Assembly (NCBI RefSeq): GCF_037975245.1
Contig: NC_092566.1
Coordinates: 9,919,501 to 9,983,500, forward strand
Origin: Apostichopus japonicus
Taxonomy: Eukaryota; Echinodermata; Holothuroidea; Aspidochirotida; Stichopodidae
DNA: 64,000 bases
Direction of reading: 5' to 3'
The translations under genes were made by a program, and so were the position numbers. The notes under the pieces are model-generated. The model was not told where the DNA came from. It did not search any database and saw only the letters and a list, made by a program, of their open reading frames with translations. This document shows positions 10,690-22,620 of this stretch, one piece after another; the first letter of the stretch is position 1; every line of letters starts with the position of its first letter.

Positions 10690-11340
10690 TGTCAGAACTG
10701 TTCCTACTCGCAACGGTGTGTGCACTCAGGTGTCGAGAACTAGACGTTCAAAGGTCGGTCGGTGGTTCAGTTCTGTTCATGAAATGACTGTAGTGTGCCT
10801 GTACATACCACAAAACCAATACACCAGCCAAAATTTAAGTGTTGCATATACATGTCATTAATGTTACAAAAACTGCTTCATAGTTTGGGAAAGTTTATCA
10901 CTTGTCAATAAAAACATCAAATTTAGCTCTGACCAGGTTTACAAGTTCATATAGCCTAGTATAGATATACCCACACGGTAGATTAATTCTAGAAATAGAC
11001 AGTACTGTTCGAATGCAATGTTTGTAAACTTTATAGCTTTATAAGTGAATCTGATGGTAAGTGGAATATGCTGATGTATTTTGGTACTGAACTTGTATTG
11101 TAAGCACCTACTTTTATAAAAGTTACGACTCATAGGCTATGCAGTGGTTTGTTATCTTGAAGCAAGGGGTCTTGGAATACTACTGTTACTACATGTTAGT
11201 AAAATTGTCAGAACTGTTCCTATACTCGCAACAGTGCATGCATGCACTGTGTTGAGAAACTGGAGCGTCAAAGGTCGATCGGTGGTTCAGATCTGTTCAT
11301 GAAATGACTGTAGTGTGCCCTGTATATGACACAAAACCAA
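10690..11340. repeat. Internal ~115-bp repeat pair in copy A
   Basis: About 10693-10800 and 11206-11325 are diverged direct repeats sharing GTCAGAACTGTTCCTA, TCAAAGGTCG(G/A)TCGGTGG and ATGAAATGACTGTAGTGTGC. Copy B keeps parts of both. Non-coding; function unknown. Confidence 0.7.
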
Positions 11341-11708
11341 ATTAAAGTCAACATAATAATATTCGAGCTTTGATGTATTCATTCTCACTGTAAACTGTAT
11401 TTATCATATCTGGTATTTTTGCACGCTGTGCTAATGAATATATAACCTGTCACGTGATAAACAACAACGTGCACAAGAGTTCAAAGGTGGTGGCCAAATT
11501 CTAAATATCCCGACTGATTAAGGTTAGGACAGGAATATTTATGGAAGAGCCAGAGACGAATCAATGAGTTCATGATGGGCGTGAATGGAGGTGTCCTCTC
11601 CCAGAAAAAGAAAATCAGACGTCAAATAGCGCATTCTGAGGCATACGGTATTTAGCTATAAATTAGTTCTATAATTAGGTTGAGCTAATAAATATCACTG
11701 TAATGTGT

Positions 11709-11733
11709 ATTGTGTGCGTGTGTGTGTGTGTGT
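11709..11733. repeat. (GT)n microsatellite
   Basis: Short TG/GT run, absent from the equivalent place in copy B. Confidence 0.8.
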
Positions 11734-12432
11734 GCATACGACAAGGAGTATTTTTACCCCCGTAGCAGTGGTCTAATTTTCTCCGGCGAAATTCCCCCCG
11801 AATGACGATGGGGTGGGATGGTCTCCCTCCCCACCCCACCCAGGCCTCTCCCAACCCCAACCCAACCCACCCCTTGCGCTCACCACTGGCCAGAAGTAAT
11901 ATTCATTCTCTAAGTTAAATTACCCAAAGTTACTATATTTTTCTCCAGAAATGTACCTATGTTTTCCAATATCATATTAGTGCTATAATCCACCTGATTG
12001 ACAAAATCATTGGGCTCTGTATGGCTTTGACTAAGCAATTGTTTCTGTTATAATGATACTCCTACACTGAACAATTCATCCGGTGTCGTGTTCTGTAAAT
12101 AAACTTTCGTATAATGTACGACAAGTGAAAAACCCCTATATTTCGTAATATTGAATCCTTCTATTATCAGCGCGAACTAACCAAAAAGAAGGCCTATATA
12201 AAGATTGCCTGAGTCGTGGTTTTGATTGGAAAACCCCTATGTTTAGAAAGTATAAAGAAACACGATAATCGATATACAACATGTCTCCCGCACATTGCAC
12301 ATAGGTAAGAACGAAACAAAATATTGGTATACGTGCATACTCAAACGGCGCCAGATCAAAGCATCTAACATGAGGAAAACGGTATTTTACAAGTTTGATG
12401 TCCGCGTGTCATTGCTTAAGCCTTATATAGGG

Positions 12433-12742
12433 TGTTTCGAAAGTTCGTTCCGCCCTATCCGTATTTCTTTTTAAAAAGATGTTTAAAGCTACACTAAACA
12501 CCATTCATACGGTAATTGTTATTATTTTATGTAGGCTACATATATATGTATTGATGTAGTAGAGTCAGTTTCCTTATTTGTTTTCCCTTTCTTCCGAATT
12601 ACGAATTGAAGCTGGCGACAGTCGGAAATTCTGACAGTCGGAAATTCCGACTGTCGCACTCAAATTTTCCAACTATCGTCATTTTTACCAAGATTGGGGG
12701 GTGAAACACCCCCACACCCCCCCCCCCCTCTAGCGACGTCCC
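12433..12742 (-). mobile_element. Insertion present only in duplicated copy A
   Basis: Copy B (about 25838-25870) lacks this block. The right end is the reverse complement of the hAT terminus at 4216 (CAGGGACGTC) including a duplicated palindrome; the left end (AGGGTGTTTCGAAAGTTCG) does not match it and is mariner-like in flavour. GCTTAAGCC plus a near-identical TATAT extension lies on both sides, longer than an 8-bp hAT duplication. It may be a chimeric or composite insertion. Confidence 0.6.
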
Positions 12743-14270
12743 TGGCTTAAGCCATATATTAATTGAAAATGTGCTTATTCTGTGCGAACGGAATAAATCA
12801 TATGAACTAAACAGAGCCTTGTAATTGTTTGATTGTAGACATGGTTAAGACATCAGGATCGATAGATATAACGGATAGTTACATTTTATATAATTAAACG
12901 TAGAATCAGGTTTTGAAATTTGTTCCATTAGCAAAGTTCCAATTCTTCGGCATAATCGTTTTATTTACTGTATTCTTGAGAGATCAATTAAGGGAGGACA
13001 TTCTACGACGAGAATAATTACCCTTAATACAGGCGACGACGAATGCTGCGATAAACTGCAGATATTTCAAAGTTCGGCTACGAGACGTTTATCTCCGGCA
13101 CCACCCCATTCCTAAGTTTTATATTATTTTATATACTTCTGAAAGAAGATAAACGAATGGGGTTATTCAAAATATTTAAATGACGTAATATTCCGGTGGC
13201 CCAATTTGATTGACATGTTTGTGATGTGTAAGTATGTGTGTGTGTGGGGGGGGGGGGGTGGGAACATAAACTACTGTACTTTTCTACACAGGGGGAGGAG
13301 CATAAAACTACTGTATTTTTCTACACTTTCTGTTCTTTTGTAATTTGGTCTCTAAGTCCTAGCAGAAGTTATCAAGAGGTAAACGCTACCAGATACTTAA
13401 GGATTTATATATACTCTCGTGAAATGGTAATATTATATTATGTGTTATATATTGTGTTATATTATGTGTAAAATATGTGTGAAATATCCGACTACAAGCA
13501 AGAGCTATAAGCCTCCGTGTGTCTATAAACCATCACAATATATACATTCTTATGTGTGTTTTTATTTGGTGGGGGTTGAGAGGGGGAAGGTTGTTTGTCA
13601 TAAGGTTCTCATGGTCGTATCATGTATATAGGGTTTGAACATCTTCTCACGGATCGCATGGTGGCCCCTTTATGTGGTCTAAAACGACCATAGAAAGTGC
13701 ACGGAATGTTCATTTTCAGTATACATAATACAAGTATATATGTTTAAAGTTTCTTATCCATACGAAACTAAATTTAGCGATCCGTTGAAAATTTTGGTAC
13801 GTTACGTTAAATTGCAGTTCAGGTTAACAATTACCGGTACGAAAACTAGCACTCTGTATAGCCTTTGTAAAATATGAGTCAGGCCTGGGTATATGGGAGG
13901 CCATCGCCGCCAAAAAAACAGACAAAAATTATTATTAAACGTAAAAAACAACACAAAAGAAAGGTTTAAAACAAACTTTCATGAAAAAAAAAAGTTTAAA
14001 ACGAAAAGAGGTAAATTAAGAAGACAAAGAATTACAGAAACTTTCAACTGACCAAACGTGATGTAAATAAACACAAAACAAATAAACACAAGAAAAGTTT
14101 AATCTTACAAAGGTAAAAAGCGTACACATCAGACCTTTAAAAAAAAAAGCACAAAAAAATGCAAATAATATATTGCAATTAAACGAAATACAAATACAAG
14201 TTAATAATGTAAAATATTACAAAGAACTAAAATATTGTAACGCTGTTACTGTAAAGTTGTGGTGCAATGG

Positions 14271-15944
14271 GATATCTGAAATCTAAAATACATACATGAT
14301 CATTTCCACATGTAGGATATATACGAACGTGGTGGAGGGTGTGTGTGTGGTGGGTGCGGGTGGAGGAGGGTTCCCTTTGTAGTGTTGAAACGATGCTACA
14401 TTTTACGTCTATCTTCGTGTATCACATGTATATATTAAAAAATAAAAACTGTCGACACGATCAATCAGTCCTGTCTCTCACCTCCTCTCATGCACTGGTG
14501 TATTTCCTTCCCTCTGTTTACCCTGTATTTTTTAATTTGCCGACTCCCCTCCCCCCTCCCATCCCCCCAAAAATATATGTTCACAAGGTTAACAAGTCTA
14601 TAGTCCCAAGCTAAACACACATGTCGTGGTGAACGCTCACTATACTTGCGGATCAAGACGGATCCTCCCCCCCCCCCCCCACACTGTACTTCCCAGTTTC
14701 AGGAATCGGCATATGGAAGATTATTCGGAGTTTTCCCAAAAGCTAAAAAAAAAAATAGTTGTTCGTGATGGTTCAATGATCTTATAGTCAGACATAGGCC
14801 TTTATATGGTTCTCTTTGTCCTTCATTGACGTCGAAGTTTGAAATGAATTAATCGTGCTAGGAACGTTCGGACAATTTTTTAAATTTCTCTGGAAAGAAA
14901 AATAGCTTCCCCAGTGTTCCTTCAGGTTGAGTAGAGCCCTTACGCCTATATGGTCACACAATAGTATAGAGTATGATCCATGCAGACAGCTCGTATTTTT
15001 TTTTATTATATTCCATCCAATTTCAGTTCAACTTTCGAAGGACAATTTTTGGTTGACTAGTATCAAGTTGAGGGTTGTAATTCGAGTCAGTCGTGATGAG
15101 GTGCAGGGGTAGCCCCATGGTGGGGATGGGTACCCCCACCCCCACCCTCATCCCGTTGCCGACTTTTTGGCATTTCGTTGGGAGCCTTTCGGAACAAGAA
15201 GCAGGATATAACTGTTAATTTATTATTCATTTCTTATCCCCTCTTTGCCAATCCTTTCTGAAGAGGGTGGAGCCGCCCCTTATGGCAACGTCTTTTACTT
15301 CCCTTTTGCCGTTCAAGTTTCGTTATTTTTAATTCGGTGCACCGGTTAGGAGGATGGGGTGCAGCTAAGGCAAGTGCTCTGTGATCGCTTAAAGGGCCCG
15401 TGGCCAGGAGCCCAAATATAAGTCAATATACATATTTATCTATATATGATATATGACAAAAATGCTTTGTCTTTCCCTCCTGATATAGAACTAAAATGCA
15501 TATATATAAAAGAAATTAAACAGACTGTGTCTATATATAAATAAATTGAATGAAATAACAATTGTTCACAAATGACGGACTTGACCATACGTTTGATACC
15601 CAATGTTGTAATCACTTCAGAAAAAAAATTCACTTTGTATTTGCGTTTTTATTTTTGTGACACGAGCCAGTGTGTATCGGACTTATATTCACTATTAGTT
15701 TCGTGAGCTGTAAAAAAATGTCGAGTCGCGACTTCGGTTACAATATTTGCAAATACTTTACTCCAGTTAGTACAAGACTGGTGCATCTGGAAAAGTTTGA
15801 AATACACTGGTTTGTTACATTAAAATAGCATTAGACTACTTCACTTCTATAGGCTAAACTTTTGATATTCGATAAAGCATGGACAGCTTTCCTAATGGGT
15901 GAATCAACTACGAAACCAGGGCACCCAAACCGGTCAGACTTCGA
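14271..15944. other. Non-coding stretch, no gene seen
   Basis: No supportable exon. A C-run lies near 14667-14680 and AT-rich sequence near 15420-15560. A 22-bp stretch near 14297 (CATGATCATTTCCACATGTA) recurs at about 30710. Confidence 0.45.
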
Positions 15945-15983
15945 CTGCCCCCCCCCCCCCCCAACACATTTGGAAAAGGGGTA

Positions 15984-18143
15984 GTGTCTATTTGGTTAGG
16001 GCTTACACATCTCAGGATTCATATCATCGAATATTCAGCTTTTTCAGCTTACTCAGCTAATTACTCAGCTAAATACTCAGCTAATTCAGCTTACAACTCA
16101 TTTTTTAACACTTTTTATTTAACTTATAATAAGTGTTTTCCTCATCTATTAATTACTAAAGGAAATAGGCGCAAGAGAAAACATCCATGGATTACTAAGG
16201 GTATACTAAAATCTATTAAAAGAAAAAACCATCTCTACAGACTTTACTCAAAAGCTCCTACAAATAGCAATAGAGAAATTTATGTTGCTTACCGAAACAA
16301 GTTAAACCACATAATAAGATTTTCTAAAAGGTTATATTTTTATAACAAATTCAAAGATAGTAACAATAATGTAAATGATACCTGGGGCGTAATCAATGAG
16401 GTTCTTAAGAAAGACCGTAAGAAATCATCGTACCCATCTGTTTTCAAAGACGGCGATCACGAAACCAGCGACGATCAAGACATTGCAAACGGTTTTAACG
16501 ACTTCTTCATTAACCTTGGACCCTCACTTGCCAGCAAAATCAGTCATACTGCAAAATCAAACAACCATATGTATAGCAATAATAGTACGCGAAACTCTAT
16601 TTTCACCTACCCTGTCAGGGAGGAGGAACTCTTACGTGTTGCGAATCATTGCTTAAAGCCAAAGAAGGCAGCTGGGTATGATGATTTCAAGCCAGATATT
16701 GTTAAGCAGGTATTACCTTTCATTGTCACCCCTCTTACTCATATCTGTAACATATCGTTCACCACTGGGGTATTCCCAGACAAGCTGAAGATTGCTAAGG
16801 TCTTGCCCATTTTTAAGAAAGGAGAATCCAATATCTACGAGAACTACCGACCAATCTCTATTCTATCATGCTTTTCCAAAATTCTCGAACGTCTCATGTC
16901 CAACAGAATAATAAATTTTCTAGATGCTAATGACATACTTTGCAAGGAACAATATGGATTCCGCCCTGGTCACTCAACTGAGCTTGCCCTGGCAGATGCC
17001 ATTGATAAATTATACGATAGCCTTGATAAGAAGAAAACATGTATTGGAATATTCTTAGATCTATCAAAAGCATTTGATACCATTGACCATCGTATTCTGC
17101 TAAACAAGTTATCATTCTACGGTATTAGAGGACCAACCCTTAACTGGATGGACAGCTACTTATCAAAACGTTTACAGTATACTTCGTATAAGAAGACCAT
17201 GTCTGACTATGCTGAAATCCGCTGTGGTGTTCCTCAAGGTTCAATATTAGGACCACTTCTTTTCATTATATATATCAATGACATCTGTCATATCTCTAAT
17301 ATTGCAAAAACTATTTTATTTGCAGATGACACTAGTATATTTTTCGAATCCAATAACTTGAATACTTTACATGACATAGTATCCATGGAGTTGAATCAAT
17401 TTAACGACTGGTTTGCAACTAATAAGCTTTCACTTAATCTTGATAAAACCAGCTACATTGTGTTCAATAAAAGCAAATCTTTTTCTTGGAAAAAAGACAT
17501 TTTAATGGATGGTAAGCCTATCAAGCATGTACATAGCATAAAGTTTCTCGGAGTTTATATTGATAGTAAACTTACTTGGTGTGAACATATATCAAATATT
17601 GCAAACACTGTGGCGAAAAATGTTGGTATCATTTCTAAGTTGAAACACTATTTTCCTCAGAATATTCTTAGAATGCTTTACCAAACATTAGTGTTCCCCC
17701 ATTTTTCATATTGCTCTATAATCTGGTCTGGCACCCATAATGTTTATCTTCATCCTCTTGAAATCCTACAAAAGAAAGTCATTCGTCACATAACTCATTC
17801 TGAATATCGTGAACACACCAGCTCACTTTTCAAATTGCTCAACTTATTAAAATTTAACGATATTGTTAGGCTGAATGTAGCCACATTCTTTTACAAGGCT
17901 TGGAATGGCTTACTTCCTGCAGCCTTTCATGACTTATTTACTATTAACAGCGCCATACATAGTCACCGCACTAGAAGTGCCGGTCAAGCACACCACAACT
18001 TATGTAATACAACATTTGGTACGTTAAGTTTAAAGAATCGTGCTATGAGGACATGGAATGATCTAACTGCTACTATAAAATCTAAACCATCTAAAGAAAC
18101 ATTTAGAAAAGCACTAAAAAAAGAAGTAATTTCTCAGTATTGA
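15984..18143 (+). CDS. LINE reverse transcriptase, long open frame, 5'-truncated
   Basis: An uninterrupted 719-codon frame. Residues from about 280 to 460 form a reverse-transcriptase domain: YRPIS near 286, FRPGHST near 327, LDLSKAFDTIDH from 358, GVPQGSILGPLLF from 415 and the catalytic FADD at 446-449. A thumb and C-terminal region follow, with a TRSAG...LSLKNRAMRTWNDL pattern near the end as in CR1/L2/Jockey-like LINEs. There is no endonuclease domain. The first ~17 codons come from the flanking hAT sequence, so the real LINE part starts at about 16035 and the ATG at 15984 is accidental. The intact frame suggests recent insertion. Without an endonuclease or 5' promoter the copy is probably immobile. 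Confidence 0.85.
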   Translation: MSIWLGLTHLRIHIIEYSAFSAYSANYSAKYSANSAYNSFFNTFYLTYNKCFPHLLITKGNRRKRKHPWITKGILKSIKRKNHLYRLYSKAPTNSNREIYVAYRNKLNHIIRFSKRLYFYNKFKDSNNNVNDTWGVINEVLKKDRKKSSYPSVFKDGDHETSDDQDIANGFNDFFINLGPSLASKISHTAKSNNHMYSNNSTRNSIFTYPVREEELLRVANHCLKPKKAAGYDDFKPDIVKQVLPFIVTPLTHICNISFTTGVFPDKLKIAKVLPIFKKGESNIYENYRPISILSCFSKILERLMSNRIINFLDANDILCKEQYGFRPGHSTELALADAIDKLYDSLDKKKTCIGIFLDLSKAFDTIDHRILLNKLSFYGIRGPTLNWMDSYLSKRLQYTSYKKTMSDYAEIRCGVPQGSILGPLLFIIYINDICHISNIAKTILFADDTSIFFESNNLNTLHDIVSMELNQFNDWFATNKLSLNLDKTSYIVFNKSKSFSWKKDILMDGKPIKHVHSIKFLGVYIDSKLTWCEHISNIANTVAKNVGIISKLKHYFPQNILRMLYQTLVFPHFSYCSIIWSGTHNVYLHPLEILQKKVIRHITHSEYREHTSSLFKLLNLLKFNDIVRLNVATFFYKAWNGLLPAAFHDLFTINSAIHSHRTRSAGQAHHNLCNTTFGTLSLKNRAMRTWNDLTATIKSKPSKETFRKALKKEVISQY

Positions 18144-18370
18144 TACATCGTTTATATTGTATGTTATTAATTATTCTTTATTAAGAAACTAGTTATATTT
18201 TCATTTATGTATATATGCTTTTTGTTTGTTTTTTGTTTTCCCTTTCTTTCTTTCTTTCTTTCCTGGGAGTCCTTTACCTTGTTAAGCCTGAATTGGCTTT
18301 TTAGAGGACTTCCCTCCACATGTATATATCCAGTGGAAAATCAAATAAATCAAATCAAATCAAATCAAAT
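16035..18370 (+). mobile_element. 5'-truncated CR1/L2-like LINE insertion
   Basis: Starts with short repeats of ACTCAGCTAA-like sequence, contains the reverse-transcriptase frame, a (TTTC)n run at about 18243-18262 and ends in an (AAATC)n tail (about 18346-18370). Flanking AATAT may be a short target duplication. It sits at exactly the point in the hAT element where copy 1 carries its SINE. Confidence 0.8.
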
Positions 18371-18788
18371 ATCACTCAAGGTTGCTGAATGGAGAATCAT
18401 CCATCCAGATCTCGTGATTTGGTACCCTGAGCTCTCCGACAATTTTAAGCTTAGTCTGCCTTTCTTTCGAGGCCAGTTGCAGTCGTCGTCAGTTGAAGGG
18501 TATAGATAAATATTCAATTCGATGAATCCAGAGGTACGGGCTATGTTTGGTGAAGTCGAAGCTCTCTTACGGTTGCTCCTCATCTCCTCCGCCAGTTCGA
18601 CGGAAGCCGAGAGATCTTTTAGTGCTTTGAGGCGTTTGAAGACATGGTTACGGAGCACCATGACTCAACAGAGGCTGAACCATGTGATGGTGTGCTGTAT
18701 TCACCGCGAACGTCTAGCCCAGTTGAAGCCTGATGAGTTAGCAGAGAAGTTCGTTGGTTCCTTGGATTACAGACGCCGATTCCAGTAG
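18371..18788 (+). pseudogene. hAT transposase C-terminal remnant, copy 2
   Basis: The frame from 18522 encodes the same hATC-type segment as copy 1, slightly better preserved here (EAERSFSALRRLKTWLRST). Upstream in the same frame are residues WRIIHPDLVIWYPELSDNFK and then a TAA before ATGAATCCAGAGG, the same stop as in copy 1. The shared stop means the copies descend from an already inactive element. No catalytic core is present. Confidence 0.8.
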
Positions 18789-19012
18789 AAACTAGTGCGC
18801 TCCGTCAATATCATAATAGATAGCACTTCATAGCCAGAGCCAAAGCTTGTACATAGTTGTTGTTTAGTTGTAGATGGTGTTTCAAAGACGATGCCCGTTC
18901 CCTGATATTGGGGAAATGAAATAGGGAGCATAATCGGTGGCAGCGCATCCCTTTACCTTGTTGTTGAGTGATACCGGAGTCTACTCCACAGTGAGAACAC
19001 TGGGTACACGCA

Positions 19013-19400
19013 GGGACGTCTCTAGAGGGGTGTGGGGGTGTCTCACCCCAAACTTGGTAAAACTGACGATAGTTGGAAAATTGGAATGCGACAGTCGGAG
19101 TTTCCGACTGTCACACTGTAGTTTATCTAGGCATATTCATTTGTTCCTGTGATTGTGCATGACGTAAAAATTGAAAATTTTCGATCAAAATTAACCTTAA
19201 ATCTGTCATGTTTACCACGTTTTCCTTGCCACTTTGAAAAATTGTATCTCGCGATTCTTATACTCCACCGTACAAAACTTCGTATGATTTTGAATACTCC
19301 AAAAGAAAAAAAAAGCCTAATAGAACTACCGTCATAGGCATAGGAGCCCAATTTGATTTGGGGAGGGGGGGGGGGGGTTGTAACGACTTGCCCGAAAAAT
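19013..19400. mobile_element. Left part of the 4216-type hAT element, truncated
   Basis: Begins with CAGGGACGTC directly after GGTACACG, exactly as in copy 1, and follows 4216-4595 closely, including the palindrome and a G-run. The match stops after GACTTGCCCGAAAAATGTAA; the rest of the element and its right end are missing. Confidence 0.8.
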
Positions 19401-20044
19401 GTAACTAAAAATAAATAAATAAATTAACTGTGTCTGAATTTTCAAAAATTCCCTAACCAAAACTCTTCATCACACTTCCCTCTACTCGTGAATTTTGACC
19501 GGTCTGTTAGGGGTTGAAGGGGGTTTTTCTATATTGGTTGTCCATAGATAAAATTTTGTGCAACATTATGGGTATGTTTTGAAATAAATTTATTATTCAA
19601 ATTCTAAACAAACAATGGGCTTAAAACCTTGAAAAGTGGGGCTGACGGGTATTGTGGGCCGTAGTATTACCTACAAAAGCAATGATCCACAGGAGATGCG
19701 ATGAGGTCGAACACGATGTGTGACTGGTGATAATCTTGAAAAAGGTTATGGATGAAAAAAAAAAGTATTGGGAAAAACTTGGTTCTCAGGCAACAGTGTA
19801 CATCTGGTTGGTCATTTTCAAGCCCGAGAAGTGCCATTTCCAGTGATCTGGGGGATATGAAAACCAGAAATGTTCTTGTATGCTGCGCGCCAACCAATGG
19901 TGGCGCTCCGCTTTGATAGTAATTCGCGCCCACCCCCTACCTCGGGTTAAAAAATCCTGAAGTTGCTACGCGCCTGCACCCAAGCAAATGCCCCCGCCCC
20001 CAATATTTGAAACAAATCGCCGCCCCTGCTCAAGGATCACACCA

Positions 20045-20310
20045 CCACCACCGGCTGTAACTCTAATTCAGAACACGCTCATATATTTTGTCATCGACAC
20101 AGGCGCAGGTGTTAACATTCTTGACAAACTAGCACACGACAGTCTCCCTAATCCCGGCCCCGACACTGAAACAGTCTCACAGTAATGTGTTTGCATTCGG
20201 ATCGAAAACGGCAATACCTATCACTGGAGCATTTGAGTGTGTTGCAGAATCCAAAGCAAAACTCGCGCTCGCAGTTTTCCACGTTCCCGCTGATACGCAA
20301 AATAAACATC
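20045..20310 (+). pseudogene. Gypsy-type LTR retrotransposon protease fragment
   Basis: The frame before 20183 encodes IYFVIDTGAGVNILDK, a retropepsin active-site motif (DTGA) in its usual hydrophobic context. After a frame change near 20180 the sequence continues NVFAFGSKTAIPITGAFEC, which is how Ty3/Gypsy proteases proceed after the active site. It then breaks off. No reverse transcriptase, integrase or LTR is visible nearby, so this is a short dead fragment. Confidence 0.75.
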
Positions 20311-21737
20311 CATGTTAAGCCACTCCACAGCATCTTAACTTAGTATTGTGAAAATCATCCACGCTGTGATGAAGCTAGTACACAGTCCCAACCCGGCAAA
20401 GTCATGTTGAGGTAAAACTTTTTTTTTTTTTTTTTTTGGGGGGGGGGGTGTAATGTAGTAAAGATGAAGTAGTATACCGCCACCTTTTGTTATTAACTTT
20501 ATATACCGTATCGGACGACCACGGACATATTTGAAGAGGAGAATATAGTATACGTAGGAGCATCATAACACACTTGTCTCTTGTTTAATCTCTGCCTCTT
20601 TGTTCATTCTATATACATGCCCTTAACTAACACCGAAGGATATTACAGGGGGTGGGGGAGGGTGGGGTGGAGAATAGTTTATGGCAATAAGTCTACTTAG
20701 CTGATGCACAGTAAAAGATCTTCTGCTGCATTATTTGACTGAATTAAGGTACCGCACAGTAATGAAACAGCCGAGATGTCATTCTTGCTGTTTATAAGTT
20801 GATGATGCAGGTGCTTGGAAAATAGGTCAAAACGCAACACAATTTTGGATAGAACTTCCCAAAATATATTTCTCTGTACTTGCTGACTTTATTTTCAATG
20901 GACGTATCAGATCGTCGAAGTGGAAACTGGTATACACATTCTTGCAAAATAAAATTCAAGATGGAAGAAGAAATAGACAAAAAAATCCCCCCCCCCCCCG
21001 ACCGACAAAATAAGGTGAATACATTCACCAAACACATTTAATCTTCATTTGCTTGGAAAGTACAACCAGGACTCATTCATGCTTAGGCTTCTTCAATTTA
21101 TTATTTAGCAGTTAGGCCTACCCAGGCATACTTGACAAACAGCAAAAGCAGATGTCATCTCAGTCCCGGCCAGCAAAGTTTGTATCACCATTACTTGAGT
21201 GAATTCTACTTTCCTATCCTAGCAATTGGATACAGCCTAGGCTTAATTACCTCTGTAGCTTTAATACAACGATTACTTTATAGTTATACTAGTAGTAGTC
21301 AGTAGTAGTTAACTTGTAGCTAGGCTAGGCAAACCACATGCTATCGCACGCACTAGTGTCACTACCGGTGAAATGCCAAAGGACAGACCCACTGTCTGGC
21401 GGTAATCTACTATTGATCGATGGAAACTTCGGTTACATCCTAGAGTTGAATATTTGTCCAGTTAAAAGCCGCATTTCAATTTCTTGGCATATTGAAAACG
21501 CCGATAAACATGCAAAATGCTTCCGTGTATAGGTACTTACACGGTGTTGTGACGTCTCACCAGTAGCCTACACTGTACATATCACGCAGAACCATAAACT
21601 GATTCGTGGAACCCAGTGTTTAATTTTTTTTATGATAGAAACATGATAAAAATTCCATTTCGTTTTCCATGCCGCATACATATGCCCGTAGAAGGACCTT
21701 ACATTATTATGTGTATTTATTTTAAGAATTTATGAGT
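20311..21737. other. Non-coding stretch, no gene seen
   Basis: Contains a T-run followed by a G-run (about 20420-20448), a G-rich patch near 20650, a C-run near 20989-20999 and short GTAGTAGT repeats near 21290. No supportable exon. Confidence 0.5.
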
Positions 21738-22620
21738 GGTAATGCCGATGAAATTTCTTTACTGCTCGAAATCCTGGAATGATGCATACAAATCGAATAA
21801 TGTAAATTAAAAATTGGCACTAACACAGTAACACATTAAATCCATTGTTACAGTATAGGCCTACAGCACTCGGCAGTTTCGGTAGGAGAGGGGAGGGGGT
21901 GTGAAGGTATGTTCAGCCCCCGATACTTGCCAAGTGCTCCAAGAAGTGGGGATCGGGGGGAGAATTTCGAAGTGGGTGCTGAACATATTCTTGATCGGTC
22001 CAATGCACAATATACTAATAATTTTAGGGGGAAGAACTGTCCAGATGAGATTTACTGTTACCAGAGGAGTCATTTTTGATGATCTAGGATTTCCTTTTTG
22101 CTTAAATTTCGACGCGCCGCGCCAACTGGTGCACCGGCTAAATAGTGACGTATATAGCTTCAGTTGTACATCACCTTATAAGTTCTTCTATCCGTCCTCC
22201 CTACATTTACACACGTTCGTTAATTGTTTTAAAAGGCCCAGATGCAATTTAAAGCCTATATGGGTGTTAATTTTACCGATCTAAGGGTACCTTTCATCAA
22301 AAATTAAGACGCTCCTTGCCAACTGATGATGGCGCTCCGCTTAGATAGTGACGTTTAACAAAAGTTGTACATCACCATCCGACCATATGTTCTACTATCA
22401 ATCCTCTTCAATTTTTTAAACGATAATTAACTATCTAGATACAATTGCAGACATGAGATCTATGCATATTTCTAGGATGGGTACATGCAGCTTAGAGCAC
22501 TCGGGAAGTGCCGTTTCCGGCCATCTGGAGGGTTTGTAAAGCCCAAAAAATTCTTGTACGCTACGCGCCAACTGATGGTGGCGCTCTGCTTAGATAGTCT
22601 TGCTGGCAGGTTTGCTCCCC
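21738..22620 (-). repeat. Inverted copy of the 1-2320 interspersed repeat
   Basis: Reverse complement of the left-edge repeat without its two hAT insertions, and therefore the empty-site reference for both. It contains the tandem ~200-bp units with cores near 22120, 22320 and 22580. Homology stops in a C-run at about 22616. Confidence 0.8.

Larger units (their letters stand above)
8741..14270 (+). repeat. Segmental duplication, copy A
   Basis: From ACAATGGTGGATCAAACTGTG onward the sequence matches 22672-27362 almost base for base over long stretches, with indels. Copy A has an extra insertion at about 12433-12742, an extra ~110 bp near 10780-10890 and extra sequence at about 11285-11640. Copy B has a much longer AT microsatellite. 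The segment carries a Death-domain gene (see 9780-10176) and several kb of non-coding DNA without recognised exons. Confidence 0.85.
15945..20028 (+). mobile_element. hAT transposon copy 2, interrupted by a LINE
   Basis: Matches copy 1 (3118-6583) at three places: the stretch 15963-16035 before the insertion site, the transposase remnant and its 3' flank (18371-19012), and the right end, where CAGGGGCGGCGATTTG (reverse complement at 20013-20028) resembles copy 1's right end. It also carries the shared ~100-bp module at about 19835-19915. The left terminus is not identifiable, so the start is approximate. The right flank 20029-20036 is CTCAAGGA, for which I find no left partner. Confidence 0.6.

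Noticed and set aside
16396-17115. Other frames overlapping the LINE reverse transcriptase
   Set aside because: Shadow frames of the 719-codon reverse-transcriptase reading.
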